A stretch of DNA of 64,000 nt from Mycobacterium botniense (GCF_010723305.1 NZ_BLKW01000004.1:620001-684000); one strand, 5' to 3'; numbered from the stretch's first letter, positions 1-10,513 are shown. A program made the numbers and translations. The notes: a model not told the origin generated them from the sequence alone.

Positions 1-1416
1 GACCCGGGCAGCCCGTTTCTGGAAGTGGCACCGCTGGCCGCCGATGGCATGTATGACGACGAGTGTCCCGCTGCCGGCATCATCACCGGGATTGGCCGGG
101 TCTCCGGTCGGGAATGCATGATCGTGGCCAACGACGCCACGGTCAAAGGCGGCACCTATTATCCGATCACGGTCAAAAAGCATCTGCGGGCCCAGGAGAT
201 CGCTGGGCAGAACCGGTTGCCGTGTATCTATCTCGTCGACTCGGGCGGCGCGTTCCTGCCGCGGCAAGACGAGGTGTTTCCTGACCGGGATCATTTCGGC
301 CGGATCTTCTACAACCAGGCCAAGCTCAGCGCCGAGGGCATTCCGCAGATTGCCGCTGTGCTCGGATCGTGCACGGCGGGCGGCGCTTACGTGCCGGCGA
401 TGAGCGATGAGGCGGTGATCGTCCGCGATCAGGGCACGATCTTTCTGGGCGGGCCCCCGCTGGTGAAGGCCGCCACCGGTGAGGTGGTTACCGCCGAGGA
501 GCTTGGCGGCGGGGAGCTGCACTCGAAGATCTCCGGGGTCACCGATCATCTGGCCCATGACGACCGCGACGCACTGCGCATTATCCGGCGGATCGTCGCG
601 ACGCTGGGCCCGCGGGAACCGCGGCTGTGGGATGTGGTGCCGAGTGCCGACCCGATCGCTGAGCAGACCGAGCTCTATGATGTGGTGCCCGTCGACGCCC
701 GGACTCCCTACGACGTCCACGAGGTAATCATCCGCATCGTCGACAGCGGCGATTTCGCCGAATTCAAAGCCGATTACGGCAGCACGCTGGTCACCGGGTT
801 CGCCCGGATCCATGGACACCCGGTGGGAATCGTCGCCAACAATGGCGTTTTGTTTTCCGAATCCGCTTTAAAGGGCGCACATTTCATCGAGTTGTGCGAC
901 AAGCGCATGGTGCCGCTGCTGTTCTTGCAGAACATTTCGGGCTTCATGGTGGGCCGCGACTACGAGGCTGGTGGGATCGCCAAACACGGGGCCAAGATGG
1001 TGACCGCGGTAGCCTGCGCGCGGGTGCCCAAGCTGACCGTCGTCATTGGGGGGTCCTACGGAGCCGGCAACTACTCGATGTGCGGGCGTGCGTATTCGCC
1101 GCGTTTCCTGTGGATGTGGCCCAATGCCCGGATCTCGGTCATGGGCGGCGAGCAGGCCGCTTCGGTGCTGGCGACGGTGCGCGCGGAGGCGTTGGAGGCC
1201 GCCGGTACACCGTGGTCTGAGCAGGAGCAGGAGCAGTTCAAAGCGCCCATCCGCGCACAATACGAGCACCAGGGCAATCCCTACTATTCGACAGCTCGAC
1301 TCTGGGATGACGGTGTGATCGACCCTGCTGATACCAGAACAGTTGTGGGACTGGCGCTTGCGATAACCGCGAATGCACCTGTTGAGCCGGTCTCCTACGG
1401 CGTCTTCCGGATGTGA
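1..1416 (+). CDS. accD1: Acyl-CoA (methylcrotonyl-CoA type) carboxylase beta subunit, 5'-truncated
   Basis: Carboxyltransferase subunit of a biotin-dependent acyl-CoA carboxylase. The reading frame is open from the first base, so the start lies outside the window; 471 residues are visible, against about 529 for M. tuberculosis AccD1 (from memory), so roughly 55-60 are missing. The crotonase-type carboxyltransferase fold is evident: Gly-rich [16 protein letters not shown] near codon 125-140 and the C-terminal [16 protein letters not shown] and [13 protein letters not shown] motifs near codons 350-390. The next gene encodes the biotinylated alpha subunit, and the cluster continues with FadE19, a MaoC hydratase, a lyase and BkdABC. 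That context fits a 3-methylcrotonyl-CoA carboxylase in leucine breakdown; the substrate is inferred from context and from what is known of the M. tuberculosis pair. Confidence 0.93.
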   Translation, partial: DPGSPFLEVAPLAADGMYDDECPAAGIITGIGRVSGRECMIVANDATVKGGTYYPITVKKHLRAQEIAGQNRLPCIYLVDSGGAFLPRQDEVFPDRDHFGRIFYNQAKLSAEGIPQIAAVLGSCTAGGAYVPAMSDEAVIVRDQGTIFLGGPPLVKAATGEVVTAEELGGGELHSKISGVTDHLAHDDRDALRIIRRIVATLGPREPRLWDVVPSADPIAEQTELYDVVPVDARTPYDVHEVIIRIVDSGDFAEFKADYGSTLVTGFARIHGHPVGIVANNGVLFSESALKGAHFIELCDKRMVPLLFLQNISGFMVGRDYEAGGIAKHGAKMVTAVACARVPKLTVVIGGSYGAGNYSMCGRAYSPRFLWMWPNARISVMGGEQAASVLATVRAEALEAAGTPWSEQEQEQFKAPIRAQYEHQGNPYYSTARLWDDGVIDPADTRTVVGLALAITANAPVEPVSYGVFRM

Positions 1417-1421
1417 TCACG

Positions 1422-3416
1422 ATGAACTTCGGCACCGTGCTGATCGCCAACCGGGGGGAGATCGCTGTCCGGGTGATCCGGACCTGCAAGAAGATGGGCC
1501 TCCGCTCGGTGGCGGTTTACAGTGACGCCGACGCTGACGCACGCCATGTCGCGGAAGCCGACGTTGCTGTGCGGATCGGGCCGGCGCCGGCCCGTGAGAG
1601 CTACTTGAACATCGCCGCGGTGGTGGAGGCAGCTGTGCGCACCGGCGCGCAGGCAGTACATCCCGGGTACGGATTTCTTTCGGAAAACGCTGATTTCGCG
1701 ACAGCGCTGGCATCTGCTGGCGTGATATTCATCGGTCCGCCGGTCGCGGCTATCCGTACCATGGGTGACAAGATCACCGCCAAGGCCACGGTATCGGCGT
1801 TCGGCGTTCCCGTGGTTCCCGGTATCGCACGGCCCGGGCTGACCGATGCCGAACTGGCCGCTGCCGCCGACGAGATCGGCTATCCCGTGTTGGTCAAGCC
1901 GTCCGCCGGGGGTGGCGGCAAGGGAATGCGCCTGGTGGAACGACCCGGCGACCTGGCCGCCGCCCTGGCCGCGGCCCGGCGCGAATCGGCTGCCGCATTC
2001 GGCGACGACACCCTGTTTCTGGAACGCTTCGTGCTGCGCCCCAGGCACATCGAGGTGCAGGTGCTGGCGGACAGCTACGGCAATGTCATCCACCTCGGCG
2101 AACGGGAGTGCAGTCTGCAACGCCGGCACCAGAAGGTCATCGAAGAGGCGCCCTCACCATTGCTCGACACCGGCACCCGCGCCCGGATCGGTGCGGCCGC
2201 CTGCGACACCGCCCGCAGTGTGGACTACGTCGGCGCCGGCACGGTGGAGTTCATCGTTTCCGCTGACTGCCCGGATGAGTTCTTTTTCATGGAGATGAAC
2301 ACCCGGCTGCAGGTGGAGCACCCGGTCACCGAGATGGTGACCGGATGGGATCTGGTTGAGTGGCAGATCCGTATCGCGGCGGGGGAGAAGCTGACGGCGG
2401 CCGACATCGCGCACCACGGACACGCGGTCGAGGCACGAATCTACGCCGAAGACCCTGCCCGCGGTTTCCTGCCCACCGGCGGTAGCGTGCTGGAGCTGGT
2501 GGAGCCCAAGGGCCCGGGGGTGCGAGTCGATTCGGGCCTGCGCGCCGGAATGGTCATCGGCACCGAGTATGACCCGATGCTGGCCAAGGTCATTGCCCAC
2601 GGCCCGGATCGGCTGGCTGCGCTGCGGGCACTCGATACGGCGCTGGCAGACACCGCGGTGCTCGGCGTGGTGACCAACGTCGAGTTCGTGCGGTTCTTGC
2701 TGGCCGACCCCGAGGTGGTCGCCGGGCGGCTGGACACCGGGCTGTTGGATCGGCGAGCGGGCGACTTCGCCGCGGCCACACCAACAGACGAACAGTTCAT
2801 CGCCGCGGCGGTCTATCGGTGGCTGCGGCTCTGGCCGCCGCCGGGAGCCCAACTGTGGGAGATACCGTCGGGGTGGCGCCTGGGCGCCCCAGCGCCGGTG
2901 AGCATCCGGTTGCGTGCCGGGGATCGCACCGACCACGTGCATATCACCGGAACCCCCACAGCTGCCGTAGTCCGCGTCGAAAACGGCGAAAACCGTTCGC
3001 TGCAGGCTCATCTCGATGGCCGACAGCTGGTACTGACGTTGGACGGAGTGCGCACCGAATACACCGTCGCCGCCGCGGACGACCGGATCTGGCTGGCCGG
3101 GGGCGGTGCCGTCGCCGTTCTGCAGGAGGTGCGTGAAGCGCCGGTGCGGCCCGAGGACGAGCACAGGGGCGACGCCGAGCTGACCAGCCCGATGCCCGGA
3201 GCTGTGGTGGCGGTCGGGGTCGAAGATGGGGCGTGGGTGCGGGCCGGAACGGTCGTGGTCACGGTGGAGGCGATGAAGATGGAACATGCACTTGCCGCAC
3301 CCGTCGACGGTGTGGTCGATCTTGCGGTCGCGGTCGGCGATCAGGTGAAGGTGGGCCAACTGTTGGCGCGCATCACCGCCAAGACGAAGGTAGCAGCAGA
3401 GGACAGCTCATCATGA
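1422..3416 (+). CDS. accA1: Biotin-dependent acyl-CoA carboxylase alpha subunit (biotin carboxylase + BCCP)
   Basis: Carboxylates biotin with ATP and bicarbonate and carries it to AccD1. 664 aa from ATG 1422 ([18 protein letters not shown]), which matches the usual family N-terminus; a GTG at 1413 overlapping the accD1 stop would add three residues and cannot be excluded. Order of domains: biotin carboxylase N-domain (1-110), ATP-grasp with Gly-rich loop [14 protein letters not shown] near residue 160 and [14 protein letters not shown] near 290, biotin carboxylase C-domain to about 450, linker, and C-terminal biotinyl domain with EAMKMEHA; the biotinylated Lys is residue 619. It is adjacent to accD1 and coupled to fadE19 by an ATGA overlap. 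Likely the MCC alpha subunit of leucine catabolism. Confidence 0.94.
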   Translation: MNFGTVLIANRGEIAVRVIRTCKKMGLRSVAVYSDADADARHVAEADVAVRIGPAPARESYLNIAAVVEAAVRTGAQAVHPGYGFLSENADFATALASAGVIFIGPPVAAIRTMGDKITAKATVSAFGVPVVPGIARPGLTDAELAAAADEIGYPVLVKPSAGGGGKGMRLVERPGDLAAALAAARRESAAAFGDDTLFLERFVLRPRHIEVQVLADSYGNVIHLGERECSLQRRHQKVIEEAPSPLLDTGTRARIGAAACDTARSVDYVGAGTVEFIVSADCPDEFFFMEMNTRLQVEHPVTEMVTGWDLVEWQIRIAAGEKLTAADIAHHGHAVEARIYAEDPARGFLPTGGSVLELVEPKGPGVRVDSGLRAGMVIGTEYDPMLAKVIAHGPDRLAALRALDTALADTAVLGVVTNVEFVRFLLADPEVVAGRLDTGLLDRRAGDFAAATPTDEQFIAAAVYRWLRLWPPPGAQLWEIPSGWRLGAPAPVSIRLRAGDRTDHVHITGTPTAAVVRVENGENRSLQAHLDGRQLVLTLDGVRTEYTVAAADDRIWLAGGGAVAVLQEVREAPVRPEDEHRGDAELTSPMPGAVVAVGVEDGAWVRAGTVVVTVEAMKMEHALAAPVDGVVDLAVAVGDQVKVGQLLARITAKTKVAAEDSSS

Positions 3417-4573
3417 CCGATTTTCTGGCCACCGGGGCCCTTCCCGACGACTATCAGCAGCTGGCCAAGACGGTGCGCGACTTCGCGCAAAGCGTGGTCG
3501 CTGCTGCCGCGGCCCGTCATGACGCGGAGCATTCGTTCCCGTACGAAGTGGTATCGGGCATGGCGGATATGGGCCTGTTCGGTCTGCCCTTTCCGGAGGA
3601 GTGGGGCGGCATGGGCGGCGACTATTTCGCGCTATGCCTGGCGCTGGAGGAACTGGGCAAGGTGGATCAAAGCGTGGCCATCACGCTCGAGGCCGCTGTC
3701 TCGTTGGGCGCCATGCCGGTGTATCGGTTCGGAACCGAGAAACAGAAGCGAGAGTGGCTGCCGCAGCTGGCCAGTGGTCGTGCTCTGGGCGCGTTCGGGT
3801 TGACCGAACCCGGCGGCGGTTCGGATGCGGGGGCCACTAAGACCACCGCGCGGCTCGAGAACGGGCAGTGGGTGATCAACGGGTCCAAGCAATTCATCAC
3901 CAACTCGGGCACGGAGATCACCAAACTGGTCACCGTCACCGCGGTCACCGGTGAGCAGGGCGGCAAGAAGGAGATCTCCTCGATTGTGGTGCCGGTGCCC
4001 ACGGCCGGCTTCACCGTCGAACCGGCCTATGACAAAGTCGGATGGCGCGCTTCGGATACCCATCCGCTGACATTTGTCGACGTGCGGGTGCCCGAAGAGA
4101 ATCTGCTCGGCGAACGCGGTCGCGGCTATGCCAATTTCCTGCGCATTCTCGACGAGGGCCGCATCGCGATTGCCGCGCTGTCCACCGGCGCTGCGCAAGG
4201 CTGCGTGGACGAAAGTGTCAAGTACGCGCGCCAGCGTGAGGCGTTCGGCCGGCCTCTCGGTCGTCACCAGCACATCGAGTTCACTATCGCCCGCATGGAG
4301 GCCCGTGCCCACACCGCCCGCACCGCTTATTACGACGCCGCGGCGTTGATGCTGGCCGGCAAGCCGTTCAAGAAGCAGGCGGCGATCGCCAAGCTGGTGG
4401 CCAGCGAGGCGGCCATGGACAATGCCCGTGATGCCACTCAGATTCACGGCGGCTACGGTTTCATCAACGAGTTCCCGGTCGCCCGCCACTACCGGGACAG
4501 CAAGATTTTGGAGATCGGTGAGGGTACCAGCGAAGTGCAGCTGATGCTGATCGCCCGCGAGGTGGGCCTGTGA
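3413..4573 (+). CDS. fadE19: Acyl-CoA dehydrogenase, probable isovaleryl-CoA dehydrogenase
   Basis: FAD-dependent acyl-CoA dehydrogenase, 386 aa. The ATG at 3413 overlaps the accA1 stop (ATGA), and homology begins just after it ([14 protein letters not shown]), so the longer open frame upstream is not used. Visible motifs: [17 protein letters not shown] (FAD/substrate region, about 135-150), a central beta domain, and the C-terminal [20 protein letters not shown] followed by [20 protein letters not shown]; Glu370 lies in the usual position of the catalytic base. Placed between the MCC-type carboxylase and the MaoC hydratase, it most likely oxidises isovaleryl-CoA to 3-methylcrotonyl-CoA. The substrate is inferred from context. 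Confidence 0.92.
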   Translation: MTDFLATGALPDDYQQLAKTVRDFAQSVVAAAAARHDAEHSFPYEVVSGMADMGLFGLPFPEEWGGMGGDYFALCLALEELGKVDQSVAITLEAAVSLGAMPVYRFGTEKQKREWLPQLASGRALGAFGLTEPGGGSDAGATKTTARLENGQWVINGSKQFITNSGTEITKLVTVTAVTGEQGGKKEISSIVVPVPTAGFTVEPAYDKVGWRASDTHPLTFVDVRVPEENLLGERGRGYANFLRILDEGRIAIAALSTGAAQGCVDESVKYARQREAFGRPLGRHQHIEFTIARMEARAHTARTAYYDAAALMLAGKPFKKQAAIAKLVASEAAMDNARDATQIHGGYGFINEFPVARHYRDSKILEIGEGTSEVQLMLIAREVGL

Positions 4574-5073
4574 GCGGCACGGGTGGCGAGCCGCGCGACA
4601 TCGTCCAGCGCGGACTGTGGTACGAGGAGTTCGACATCGGTGTGCGATATCTGCATCGGCCCGGCCGGACCATCACCGAGGCAGACAATGTGCTGTTCAC
4701 CACGCTCACGATGAACACCCAGGCGCTGCACCTCGACGCCGCGTTCGCCGACGCCCTGCCGCCGTTTCATCAGCGGCTGGTGAATTCGATGTTCACGCTG
4801 TCGACCCTCGTCGGTCTGTCTGTGGCGCAATTGACCCAGGGCACCATCGTCGCAAACCTCGGCTTTTCCGAGATCGCTTTTCCCAAACCGCTTTTTCATG
4901 GTGACACGCTGTACGCCGAGACCGTCGTCACCGAAAAACGGGAATCCAGGAGCCGTCCGGGCGAGGGTATCGTGACTTTCGCGCACACCGGGCGTAACCA
5001 ACACGGGGACATCGTCGCTACCGCGATCCGTAAGACGCTGGTGCGTATGCGGCCGGACCGGGACGGCGGCTGA
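4570..5073 (+). CDS. MaoC-like hydratase (hot-dog fold)
   Basis: 167 aa MaoC/R-hydratase-type protein. GTG start at 4570 overlaps the fadE19 stop (GTGA), and the stop overlaps the next start (TGATG), so all these genes are translationally coupled. N-terminal RGLWYEEFDIGVRYLHRPGRTITEADNVLFTTLTMNTQALHLD and AKPLFHGDTLYAETVV-type segments are typical of the double-length substrate cavity of MaoC proteins. The M. tuberculosis counterpart (Rv2499c) has been linked to hydration of methylglutaconyl-CoA/itaconyl-CoA in leucine and itaconate breakdown; I transfer that role by synteny. Confidence 0.85.
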   Translation: MSGTGGEPRDIVQRGLWYEEFDIGVRYLHRPGRTITEADNVLFTTLTMNTQALHLDAAFADALPPFHQRLVNSMFTLSTLVGLSVAQLTQGTIVANLGFSEIAFPKPLFHGDTLYAETVVTEKRESRSRPGEGIVTFAHTGRNQHGDIVATAIRKTLVRMRPDRDGG

Positions 5074-5894
5074 TGGGACTACACAATCCCGGCCCGGCTT
5101 GGCTGTTCTGCCCGGCTGATCGCCCGGATCGCTTCGAAAAAGCTTCCACTGCAGCCGATATCGTGATCCTCGACCTTGAAGACGGAGTGGCCGCTGCGGA
5201 CCGGCCCGCCGCCCGCAAAGCGCTGCTCGAGGTTCCTTTAGACCCGGCCCGCACCGTGGTCCGAATCAACCCGTCCGGCAGCGCCGATCAACAGCTCGAC
5301 CTGGCCGCCGTGGCTCAGGCAGGGTACGACACCGTCATGTTGCCCAAATGTGAAGCGGCTGAGCATGTCAGCGCATTGGCACCGCTGGAGGTTGTGGTGC
5401 TGATCGAATCACCCATGGGTGCGCTCACCGTCGCTGAAAGCGCCGGTGCGGCCAACGCCGTCGCGGTGATGTGGGGCGCTGAGGATCTGTTCGCCGTGCT
5501 TGGCGGCACCGCCAACCGTCACCCCGATGGGTCCTACCGGGATGTGGCCCGCCACGTGCGTTCGCAGTCGTTGCTGGCGGCCAAAGCGCATGGCCGCTTA
5601 GCGCTGGATTCGGTCTATCTCGACATCAAAGACCTCGACGGGCTGCGTGCCGAGGTGGACGACGCCGTGGCGGTCGGTTTCGACGCGAAGGTCGCCATCC
5701 ATCCCGGCCAGCTGCCGGTGATACGGGCCGGCTACGCCCCCTCACCCGATCAGGTGCGGTGGGCGCGACACGTCCTGGCCGCGGCCTCCGATCAGCGCGG
5801 AGTCTTCGCATTCGAAGGCATAATGGTAGATGCGCCAGTGTTGCGGCGAGCCGAGCGGATCGTGCAGCTGGCGGCCGACTCGGGCTCGTACTAG
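5073..5894 (+). CDS. citE: CitE-like beta-hydroxyacyl-CoA lyase (HpcH/HpaI family)
   Basis: 273 aa, the same length I recall for M. tuberculosis Rv2498c. TIM-barrel HpcH/HpaI aldolase/citrate lyase family: N-terminal LFCPADRPDRFEKAS, DLEDGVAAADRPAARKA (Mg/CoA region, residues about 30-48), VVRINPSGS, MLPKCEAAEHV, VLIESPMGALTVAE and the metal-binding WGAEDLFAVLGG. No CitD/CitF partners are nearby, so it is not a true citrate lyase. The M. tuberculosis enzyme has been described as a bifunctional HMG-CoA and citramalyl-CoA lyase serving leucine and itaconate catabolism; the preceding MCC, dehydrogenase and hydratase genes fit that. Starts at ATG 5073, overlapping the previous stop by one base. 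Confidence 0.87.
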   Translation: MGLHNPGPAWLFCPADRPDRFEKASTAADIVILDLEDGVAAADRPAARKALLEVPLDPARTVVRINPSGSADQQLDLAAVAQAGYDTVMLPKCEAAEHVSALAPLEVVVLIESPMGALTVAESAGAANAVAVMWGAEDLFAVLGGTANRHPDGSYRDVARHVRSQSLLAAKAHGRLALDSVYLDIKDLDGLRAEVDDAVAVGFDAKVAIHPGQLPVIRAGYAPSPDQVRWARHVLAAASDQRGVFAFEGIMVDAPVLRRAERIVQLAADSGSY

Positions 5895-6026
5895 TCGCGG
5901 TCTGGGTTTTGCTGTGGCCCGCCGCACCACCCGCGCCGACAGGGCGGACGTGAGCGTGGCTTGTCGACGGCAGGTCTTGGGACGACATCCGCAGACGGTG
6001 TGACCGCCTGATCGAGGGAGGTCGGT

Positions 6027-7118
6027 ATGGGTGAGATGTCCCAGGCGCCGCTGGCCGTCGAGCTCGAGCCGGTGCAGCTGGTCGGTCCGGATGGATCCCC
6101 GACGGCAGAAGACCGCTACAGCCGTGACCTTCCCGCCGAGACGTTGTGCTGGCTCTACGAGATGATGGTGGTCACCCGCGACTTGGATACCGAGTTCGTC
6201 AACTTGCAGCGCCAGGGTGAACTGGTGCTGTTCACCCCCTGCCGCGGCCAGGAGGCCGCTCAGGTCGGGGCGGCGGCCTGCCTGCGGAAGACTGACTGGC
6301 TGTTTCCGCAATACCGTGAACTGGGTGTGTTTCTCGTGCGCGGCATCCCGCCGTGGCATGTGGGGGCGGTGTGGCGCGGAACCTGGCATGGCGGGCTGGA
6401 ATTCACGAAAAAATGCTGCGCCCCGATATCGGTTCCGGTCGGCACCCAGGCCTTACACGCCGTCGGGGCGGCGATGGCTGCCCAACGCCTCGGCGAGGGC
6501 TCGATGACCGTGGCGTTTCTGGGTGACGGCGCCACCAGTGAGGGAGACGTCCACGAGGCGCTGAACTTCGCGGCCGTGTTCGGTGCCCCCTGCGTGTTCT
6601 ACGTGCAGAACAATCAGTGGGCGATCTCGGTGCCGGTGCGCAAGCAGACCGCGGCACCCTCGATCGCGCACAAGGCGATGGGATACGGGATGCCGGGCAT
6701 CCGGGTGGACGGCAACGATGTGCTGGCCTGCTACACCGTGATGGCCCGGGCCGCATCCCGGGCCAGGACCGGCGGCGGGCCGACGCTGATCGAAGCGGTC
6801 ACCTACCGGCTCGGCCCGCACACCACGTCGGATGATCCCACCCGGTACCGGTCCCGGGAAGAAGAGGACCGGTGGGCCGCCCTGGACCCGATACCGCGCT
6901 ACCGGGCCTATCTGCAGGGGCAGGGCCTGTGGTCGCAGCGGCTGGAGGAACGGGTCAATGCCCGCGCGAAGCGGATGCGGGCCGAACTGCGCGAGGCGGT
7001 GGTCAACGCGGCCGATGTCGACATCGACGAGGTATTCACCACGGTGTACGCGGAAATCACGCCCGGGCTGGAAGCCCAACGCCGCCAGTTGCGGGCCGAA
7101 CTGGCCAGGGAGGCGTGA
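6027..7118 (+). CDS. bkdA: Branched-chain keto acid dehydrogenase E1 alpha subunit
   Basis: 363 aa thiamine-diphosphate E1 alpha subunit. ATG 6027 is preceded by a strong Shine-Dalgarno GGGAGGTC. TPP/Mg motif GDGATSEGD (GDG at 166-168) ends in the expected NN (195-196). PQYRELGVFLVRG and HTTSDDPTRYRSREE (phosphorylation-loop-like region, about 270-285) are characteristic of the 2-oxoacid E1 alpha family. It heads a three-gene bkdA-bkdB-bkdC unit separated from the lyase gene by 132 bp, where I see no convincing terminator or promoter. Formerly called pdhA in M. tuberculosis; E2 of this complex is known there as the branched-chain rather than pyruvate enzyme. Confidence 0.92.
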   Translation: MGEMSQAPLAVELEPVQLVGPDGSPTAEDRYSRDLPAETLCWLYEMMVVTRDLDTEFVNLQRQGELVLFTPCRGQEAAQVGAAACLRKTDWLFPQYRELGVFLVRGIPPWHVGAVWRGTWHGGLEFTKKCCAPISVPVGTQALHAVGAAMAAQRLGEGSMTVAFLGDGATSEGDVHEALNFAAVFGAPCVFYVQNNQWAISVPVRKQTAAPSIAHKAMGYGMPGIRVDGNDVLACYTVMARAASRARTGGGPTLIEAVTYRLGPHTTSDDPTRYRSREEEDRWAALDPIPRYRAYLQGQGLWSQRLEERVNARAKRMRAELREAVVNAADVDIDEVFTTVYAEITPGLEAQRRQLRAELAREA

Positions 7119-8171
7119 ATGACCCAGATCGCCGATTCCCCGGCCCGTCCGGACATCGCAGTCGCCGTGCCGGTTGCCCCGCCCGTACCCGCCCAACCGT
7201 TGACCATGGTCGAAGCGCTCAACCGCGCGTTGCGCGACGCGATGGCCGCCGACGACCGGGTGCTCGTTTTCGGGTTGGATGTGGCTGCCCAGGGCGGCGT
7301 CTTCCGGGTGACCGACGGGCTCGCCGAGACATTCGGTGAACACCGCTGCTTCGACACACCGCTGGCCGAGTCCGCGGTGATCGGGATTTCGGTGGGGCTG
7401 GCGTTGCGCGGCTTCGTCCCGGTGCCCGAGATCCAGTTCGACGGGTTTACTTACCCGGCCTTCGATCAGATGGTCAGCCACCTGGCGAAGTACCGCACCC
7501 GTACCCGCGGCGAAATCGACATGCCGGTCACGGTGCGTATACCGTCATTCGGCGGAATCGGTGCGGTCGAACACCATTCGGACTCCACCGAGTCCTACTG
7601 GGCGCACACCGCCGGGCTGAAGGTGGTGGTTCCGTCGACACCGGCCGACGCGTACTGGCTGCTGCGCCACGCCATCGCGTGTCGGGACCCGGTGATGTTC
7701 CTGGAACCCAAGCGGCGCTACTGGGGTCGTGATGTCGTCGACACCACCCGGCCGGAGCCGCCGATCGGGCAGGCAACGGTGCGCCGGGCCGGCACCGATG
7801 TCACCGTGCTGACCTACGGCAGCATGGTCGCTACGGCTTTGTCTACTGCGGACATCGCTGAGCAACAACAGGGTTGGAGTCTGGAGGTCGTCGATTTGCG
7901 GTCGCTGGTACCGCTGGACTTCGACACCGTCGCCGCGTCGATCCGCAAGACCGGGCGCTGCGTGGTGATGCACGAGGGGCCGCGCAGCCTCGGCTACGGG
8001 GCGGGTTTGGCCGCGCGTATCCAGGAGGAGATGTTCTACGAACTCGAGGCACCGGTATTGCGGGCCTGCGGGTTCGACACCCCCTATCCGCCGGCGCGGT
8101 TGGAGAAGTTGTGGTTACCGGGACCGCGCCGGCTGCTGGACTGTGTTCAGCGTGCGCTGGAGATGCCATGA
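7119..8171 (+). CDS. bkdB: Branched-chain keto acid dehydrogenase E1 beta subunit
   Basis: 350 aa transketolase-like E1 beta subunit. ATG 7119 directly follows the bkdA stop with no gap. The N-terminal 25 residues are Ala/Pro/Val rich; then [70 protein letters not shown] and a C-terminal transketolase domain ([46 protein letters not shown]). It pairs with BkdA to form the heterotetrameric E1 that decarboxylates branched-chain 2-oxo acids. The stop overlaps the bkdC start (ATGA). Confidence 0.92.
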   Translation: MTQIADSPARPDIAVAVPVAPPVPAQPLTMVEALNRALRDAMAADDRVLVFGLDVAAQGGVFRVTDGLAETFGEHRCFDTPLAESAVIGISVGLALRGFVPVPEIQFDGFTYPAFDQMVSHLAKYRTRTRGEIDMPVTVRIPSFGGIGAVEHHSDSTESYWAHTAGLKVVVPSTPADAYWLLRHAIACRDPVMFLEPKRRYWGRDVVDTTRPEPPIGQATVRRAGTDVTVLTYGSMVATALSTADIAEQQQGWSLEVVDLRSLVPLDFDTVAASIRKTGRCVVMHEGPRSLGYGAGLAARIQEEMFYELEAPVLRACGFDTPYPPARLEKLWLPGPRRLLDCVQRALEMP

Positions 8172-9427
8172 GCGCCAGCGGAGACAGCGAGCACGTCAAG
8201 GTTTTCCGGGTACCCGACCTCGGTGAGGGACTGCAAGAGGTGACGGTGTCGCGCTGGCACGTCGCCGTCGGCGACGACGTCGAGCTCAACCAACCTCTGT
8301 GCACGGTCGAGACCGCCAAGGCTGAGGTGGAAATCCCCAGCCCCTACGCCGGCCGGGTCGTTGAAATACACGGCGCGGAAGGCGATGTGCTCAAGGTCGG
8401 TGCGCCGCTCATGCGGATCGACACCGCACCCGACGCAGCATCCGCAGCGTCAGCCGCATCAACGACAACCGTCGGCTCGAATGGTGAATCTGTCAGTCGC
8501 AGAACAGTTCTCGTGGGTTACGGGGCAGATGATGAGACGGGCGTGAGCCGCACAGCCGAACCCTCGCGCCCAACCCTCGCCGCCCGTCCGAAAGCCAAAC
8601 CGGCCGTCCGCAAACTTGCTGCCGATCTGCTCGTTGACCTCAACTCGGTGCCTCCCGGGCCGGACGGCATCATCAGCCGGGAAGCCGTGTTGGCGGCGGC
8701 CGGACTCGGGGCTGAGCCAGCCGGCGCGAACTATGACGTACTGCCGCTGCGCGGCGTGCACGCCCAGATGGCAGAACGGATGGTGTTGTCGAGAACTCGA
8801 ATTCCCGACGCCCACGCTAGCGTCGTGGTCGACTGCACCAATCTGTTACAGCTTCGTGAAAAGCTGGATGGGCTGACCGGAAACGAGTTGATCACGCCGT
8901 TTGTCCTCACGGTGCGGCTGCTGGTCATCGCGTTGACGCATCACAAGATTTTCAACTCCACCTGGGTGGACAGTGCCAATGGCCCGCAGGTGCACTGCCA
9001 TCGCTCGGTGCATCTCGGTTTCGCCGTCGCGACGTCTCGCGGTCTACTCGTCCCGGTGGTCGCCGACGCACAGCACAAGACCACGCGCCAACTCGCCGAA
9101 TGTGTCGCACGGCTTATCCGTGAGGCCCGCGCCGGCACACTGAAACCCGCCGAACTGCAAGGCTCGACGTTCACGGTGTCCAACTACGGTGCGCTCGGGC
9201 TCGATGACGCTGTGCCGGTGATCAACTATCCGGAGGCCGCGATCTTGGGGATGGGGTCGCTCAAACCCCGCCCGGCGGCCGTCGACGACGCGATCGTCAT
9301 CCGACCACAGATGACGTTGACGTGCGCCTTCGACCACCGCATCGCCGACGGAGCACAGGCCGCCCAGTTCCTCGGAGAGCTGCGCCAGCTCATCGAATCA
9401 CCGGAGACGGCGCTGCTCGACCTGTAA
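8168..9427 (+). CDS. bkdC: Branched-chain keto acid dehydrogenase E2 (dihydrolipoyl acyltransferase)
   Basis: 419 aa from ATG 8168, which overlaps the bkdB stop; the open frame extends about 290 bp upstream inside bkdB but has no homology there. Domain order: lipoyl domain (residues 11-85) with lipoyl-lysine 51 in VETAKAEVE, Ala/Ser/Thr-rich linker, peripheral-subunit-binding domain near 135-175 ([16 protein letters not shown]), and catalytic CAT domain with C-terminal DHRIADG (His/Asp catalytic pair). The linker is short and only one lipoyl domain is present. The cluster has no E3 gene, so a shared lipoamide dehydrogenase elsewhere must serve it. Confidence 0.92.
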   Translation: MSASGDSEHVKVFRVPDLGEGLQEVTVSRWHVAVGDDVELNQPLCTVETAKAEVEIPSPYAGRVVEIHGAEGDVLKVGAPLMRIDTAPDAASAASAASTTTVGSNGESVSRRTVLVGYGADDETGVSRTAEPSRPTLAARPKAKPAVRKLAADLLVDLNSVPPGPDGIISREAVLAAAGLGAEPAGANYDVLPLRGVHAQMAERMVLSRTRIPDAHASVVVDCTNLLQLREKLDGLTGNELITPFVLTVRLLVIALTHHKIFNSTWVDSANGPQVHCHRSVHLGFAVATSRGLLVPVVADAQHKTTRQLAECVARLIREARAGTLKPAELQGSTFTVSNYGALGLDDAVPVINYPEAAILGMGSLKPRPAAVDDAIVIRPQMTLTCAFDHRIADGAQAAQFLGELRQLIESPETALLDL

Positions 9428-9492
9428 CCGCGTTTCCGGTCGGGTGCTCGCGCAACGGGGTCGAAACGTCCGGGCGCCCCAACACCAAGCCG

Positions 9493-10302
9493 TCACTTGC
9501 GGCGAGCAGCGGCCAGCCGGGCCGCGAATTCCGGTGACTGGATCGATTTCGCCTGCGGACCAAGCTCGGCACGCTTGGCCCGTTCGTGCAGCTCACTGTC
9601 AACCCACCCCGGGCTCGCGGTGGCGCGCATGGTGGCCTTGGTCGCAAGCACAATCTCGCGAGGCGCGGCCGCGGCCGGCGCGGCCAGCTCCAGCGCGGCG
9701 GCGACCGGGTCGTCGGCAAGGTTCAGCGCCAACCCGTGCCGTACCGCGGATTCGGCGTCCAGGCACAGGCCAAACAACATGGCCGCCCGCGCGAGCTGCG
9801 GTCCCACCGCCCGCTGCATCATCCAGGTCGCGCCCCCGCCGGGATGCAGTCCCAGCTTGAGGAAGCGCGCATCGAAAACTGCGCCCGGTCCGGCGATACG
9901 CACATCGGCGGCGAGCGCCAGGTTCAGGCCGGCCCCGACGGCCGGCCCGTTGACCGCAGCGATGGTCGGCAGCCTGCATTTGCCGACCGCCATGAATCCC
10001 TCGTAGATCCGCAGCAGTTCCTCGTCGACTGCCCGGCTCCGCCGTCCTGCCCACCGGGGAGCCCATCGTCGCCGGGCGGCCGCATCGCCCAGGGCGCTGA
10101 GGTCGGCGCCGGCGCAGAACGCCGTGCCGGCGCCGGTGACGACGACGGCATGCACGTCGGGGTCAGTCTCGGCGCGCTCCACCGCGGTGCGCAGCGCGGT
10201 GGACATCTCCGCGGTGACGGCATTGCGTCGACCCGGATCATTGACGGTGATGAGCGCGATGCGGTTGTCGACGTGGTAGAGAACGAGATCGGCCTGGGTC
10301 AA
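9493..10302 (-). CDS. echA14: Enoyl-CoA hydratase/isomerase family protein
   Basis: Crotonase-fold protein of 269 aa from a TTG at 10302, chosen because GGAGGT lies four bases before it; a GTG at 10323 would add seven residues. Oxyanion-hole segments [13 protein letters not shown] and [20 protein letters not shown] are clear. The Glu usually found in the second motif of true hydratases (as in CELAL) is Asn/Leu here, and the PEI-type Glu is replaced in [14 protein letters not shown], so hydratase activity is uncertain. It converges on bkdC across 65 bp, whereas in M. tuberculosis a large insert with PE_PGRS and vapBC genes lies between the two (from memory). Confidence 0.85.
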   Translation of the reverse strand: MTQADLVLYHVDNRIALITVNDPGRRNAVTAEMSTALRTAVERAETDPDVHAVVVTGAGTAFCAGADLSALGDAAARRRWAPRWAGRRSRAVDEELLRIYEGFMAVGKCRLPTIAAVNGPAVGAGLNLALAADVRIAGPGAVFDARFLKLGLHPGGGATWMMQRAVGPQLARAAMLFGLCLDAESAVRHGLALNLADDPVAAALELAAPAAAAPREIVLATKATMRATASPGWVDSELHERAKRAELGPQAKSIQSPEFAARLAAARRK

Positions 10303-10341
10303 CGGTACCTCCGATCCGGTCACAAGCCCCCGCGCAGAACG

Positions 10342-10415
10342 TGCCCCCGGCAGGAATCGAACCTGCGACCTAGGGATTAGAAGGCCCTTGCTCTATCCAA
10401 CTGAGCTACGGAGGC
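10342..10415 (-). tRNA. tRNA-Arg (anticodon TCT)
   Basis: Reverse strand folds as a full cloverleaf: acceptor GCCTCCG/CGGGGGC, D-arm GCTC/GAGC, anticodon loop CTTCTAA giving anticodon TCT, T-arm GCAGG/CCTGC with loop TTCGATT, discriminator A. CCA is not encoded. The closing base pair of the anticodon stem (31-39) is a C-T mismatch, so that stem has four pairs. It lies 39 bp upstream of echA14 on the same strand and diverges from lipQ. Confidence 0.95.
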
Positions 10416-10485
10416 AATGCGCAGGTCAGTTTACCCAACGGCACCTCACGTTCAGACCCGGCAGCGCAACACCGGACGAAATGCA

Positions 10486-10513
10486 TTGACGGTGAGAGCG
10501 ATTCGGCTAGTGT
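10486..10513 (+). promoter_or_regulatory. Candidate SigA-type promoter of lipQ
   Basis: TTGACG (10486-10491), 16-bp spacer, TAGTGT (10508-10513). Transcription would begin near 10520, leaving a leader of about 95 bases before the SD-preceded lipQ ATG. Predicted from sequence only. Confidence 0.45.

Noticed and set aside
2154..3359. 401-codon minus-strand open frame opposite accA1
   Set aside because: Antisense shadow of a clearly real gene; composition His/Gly/Arg rich with no recognisable motif.
7874..8167. Upstream extension of bkdC inside bkdB
   Set aside because: Lipoyl domain begins right after ATG 8168; the extension reads bkdB out of frame.
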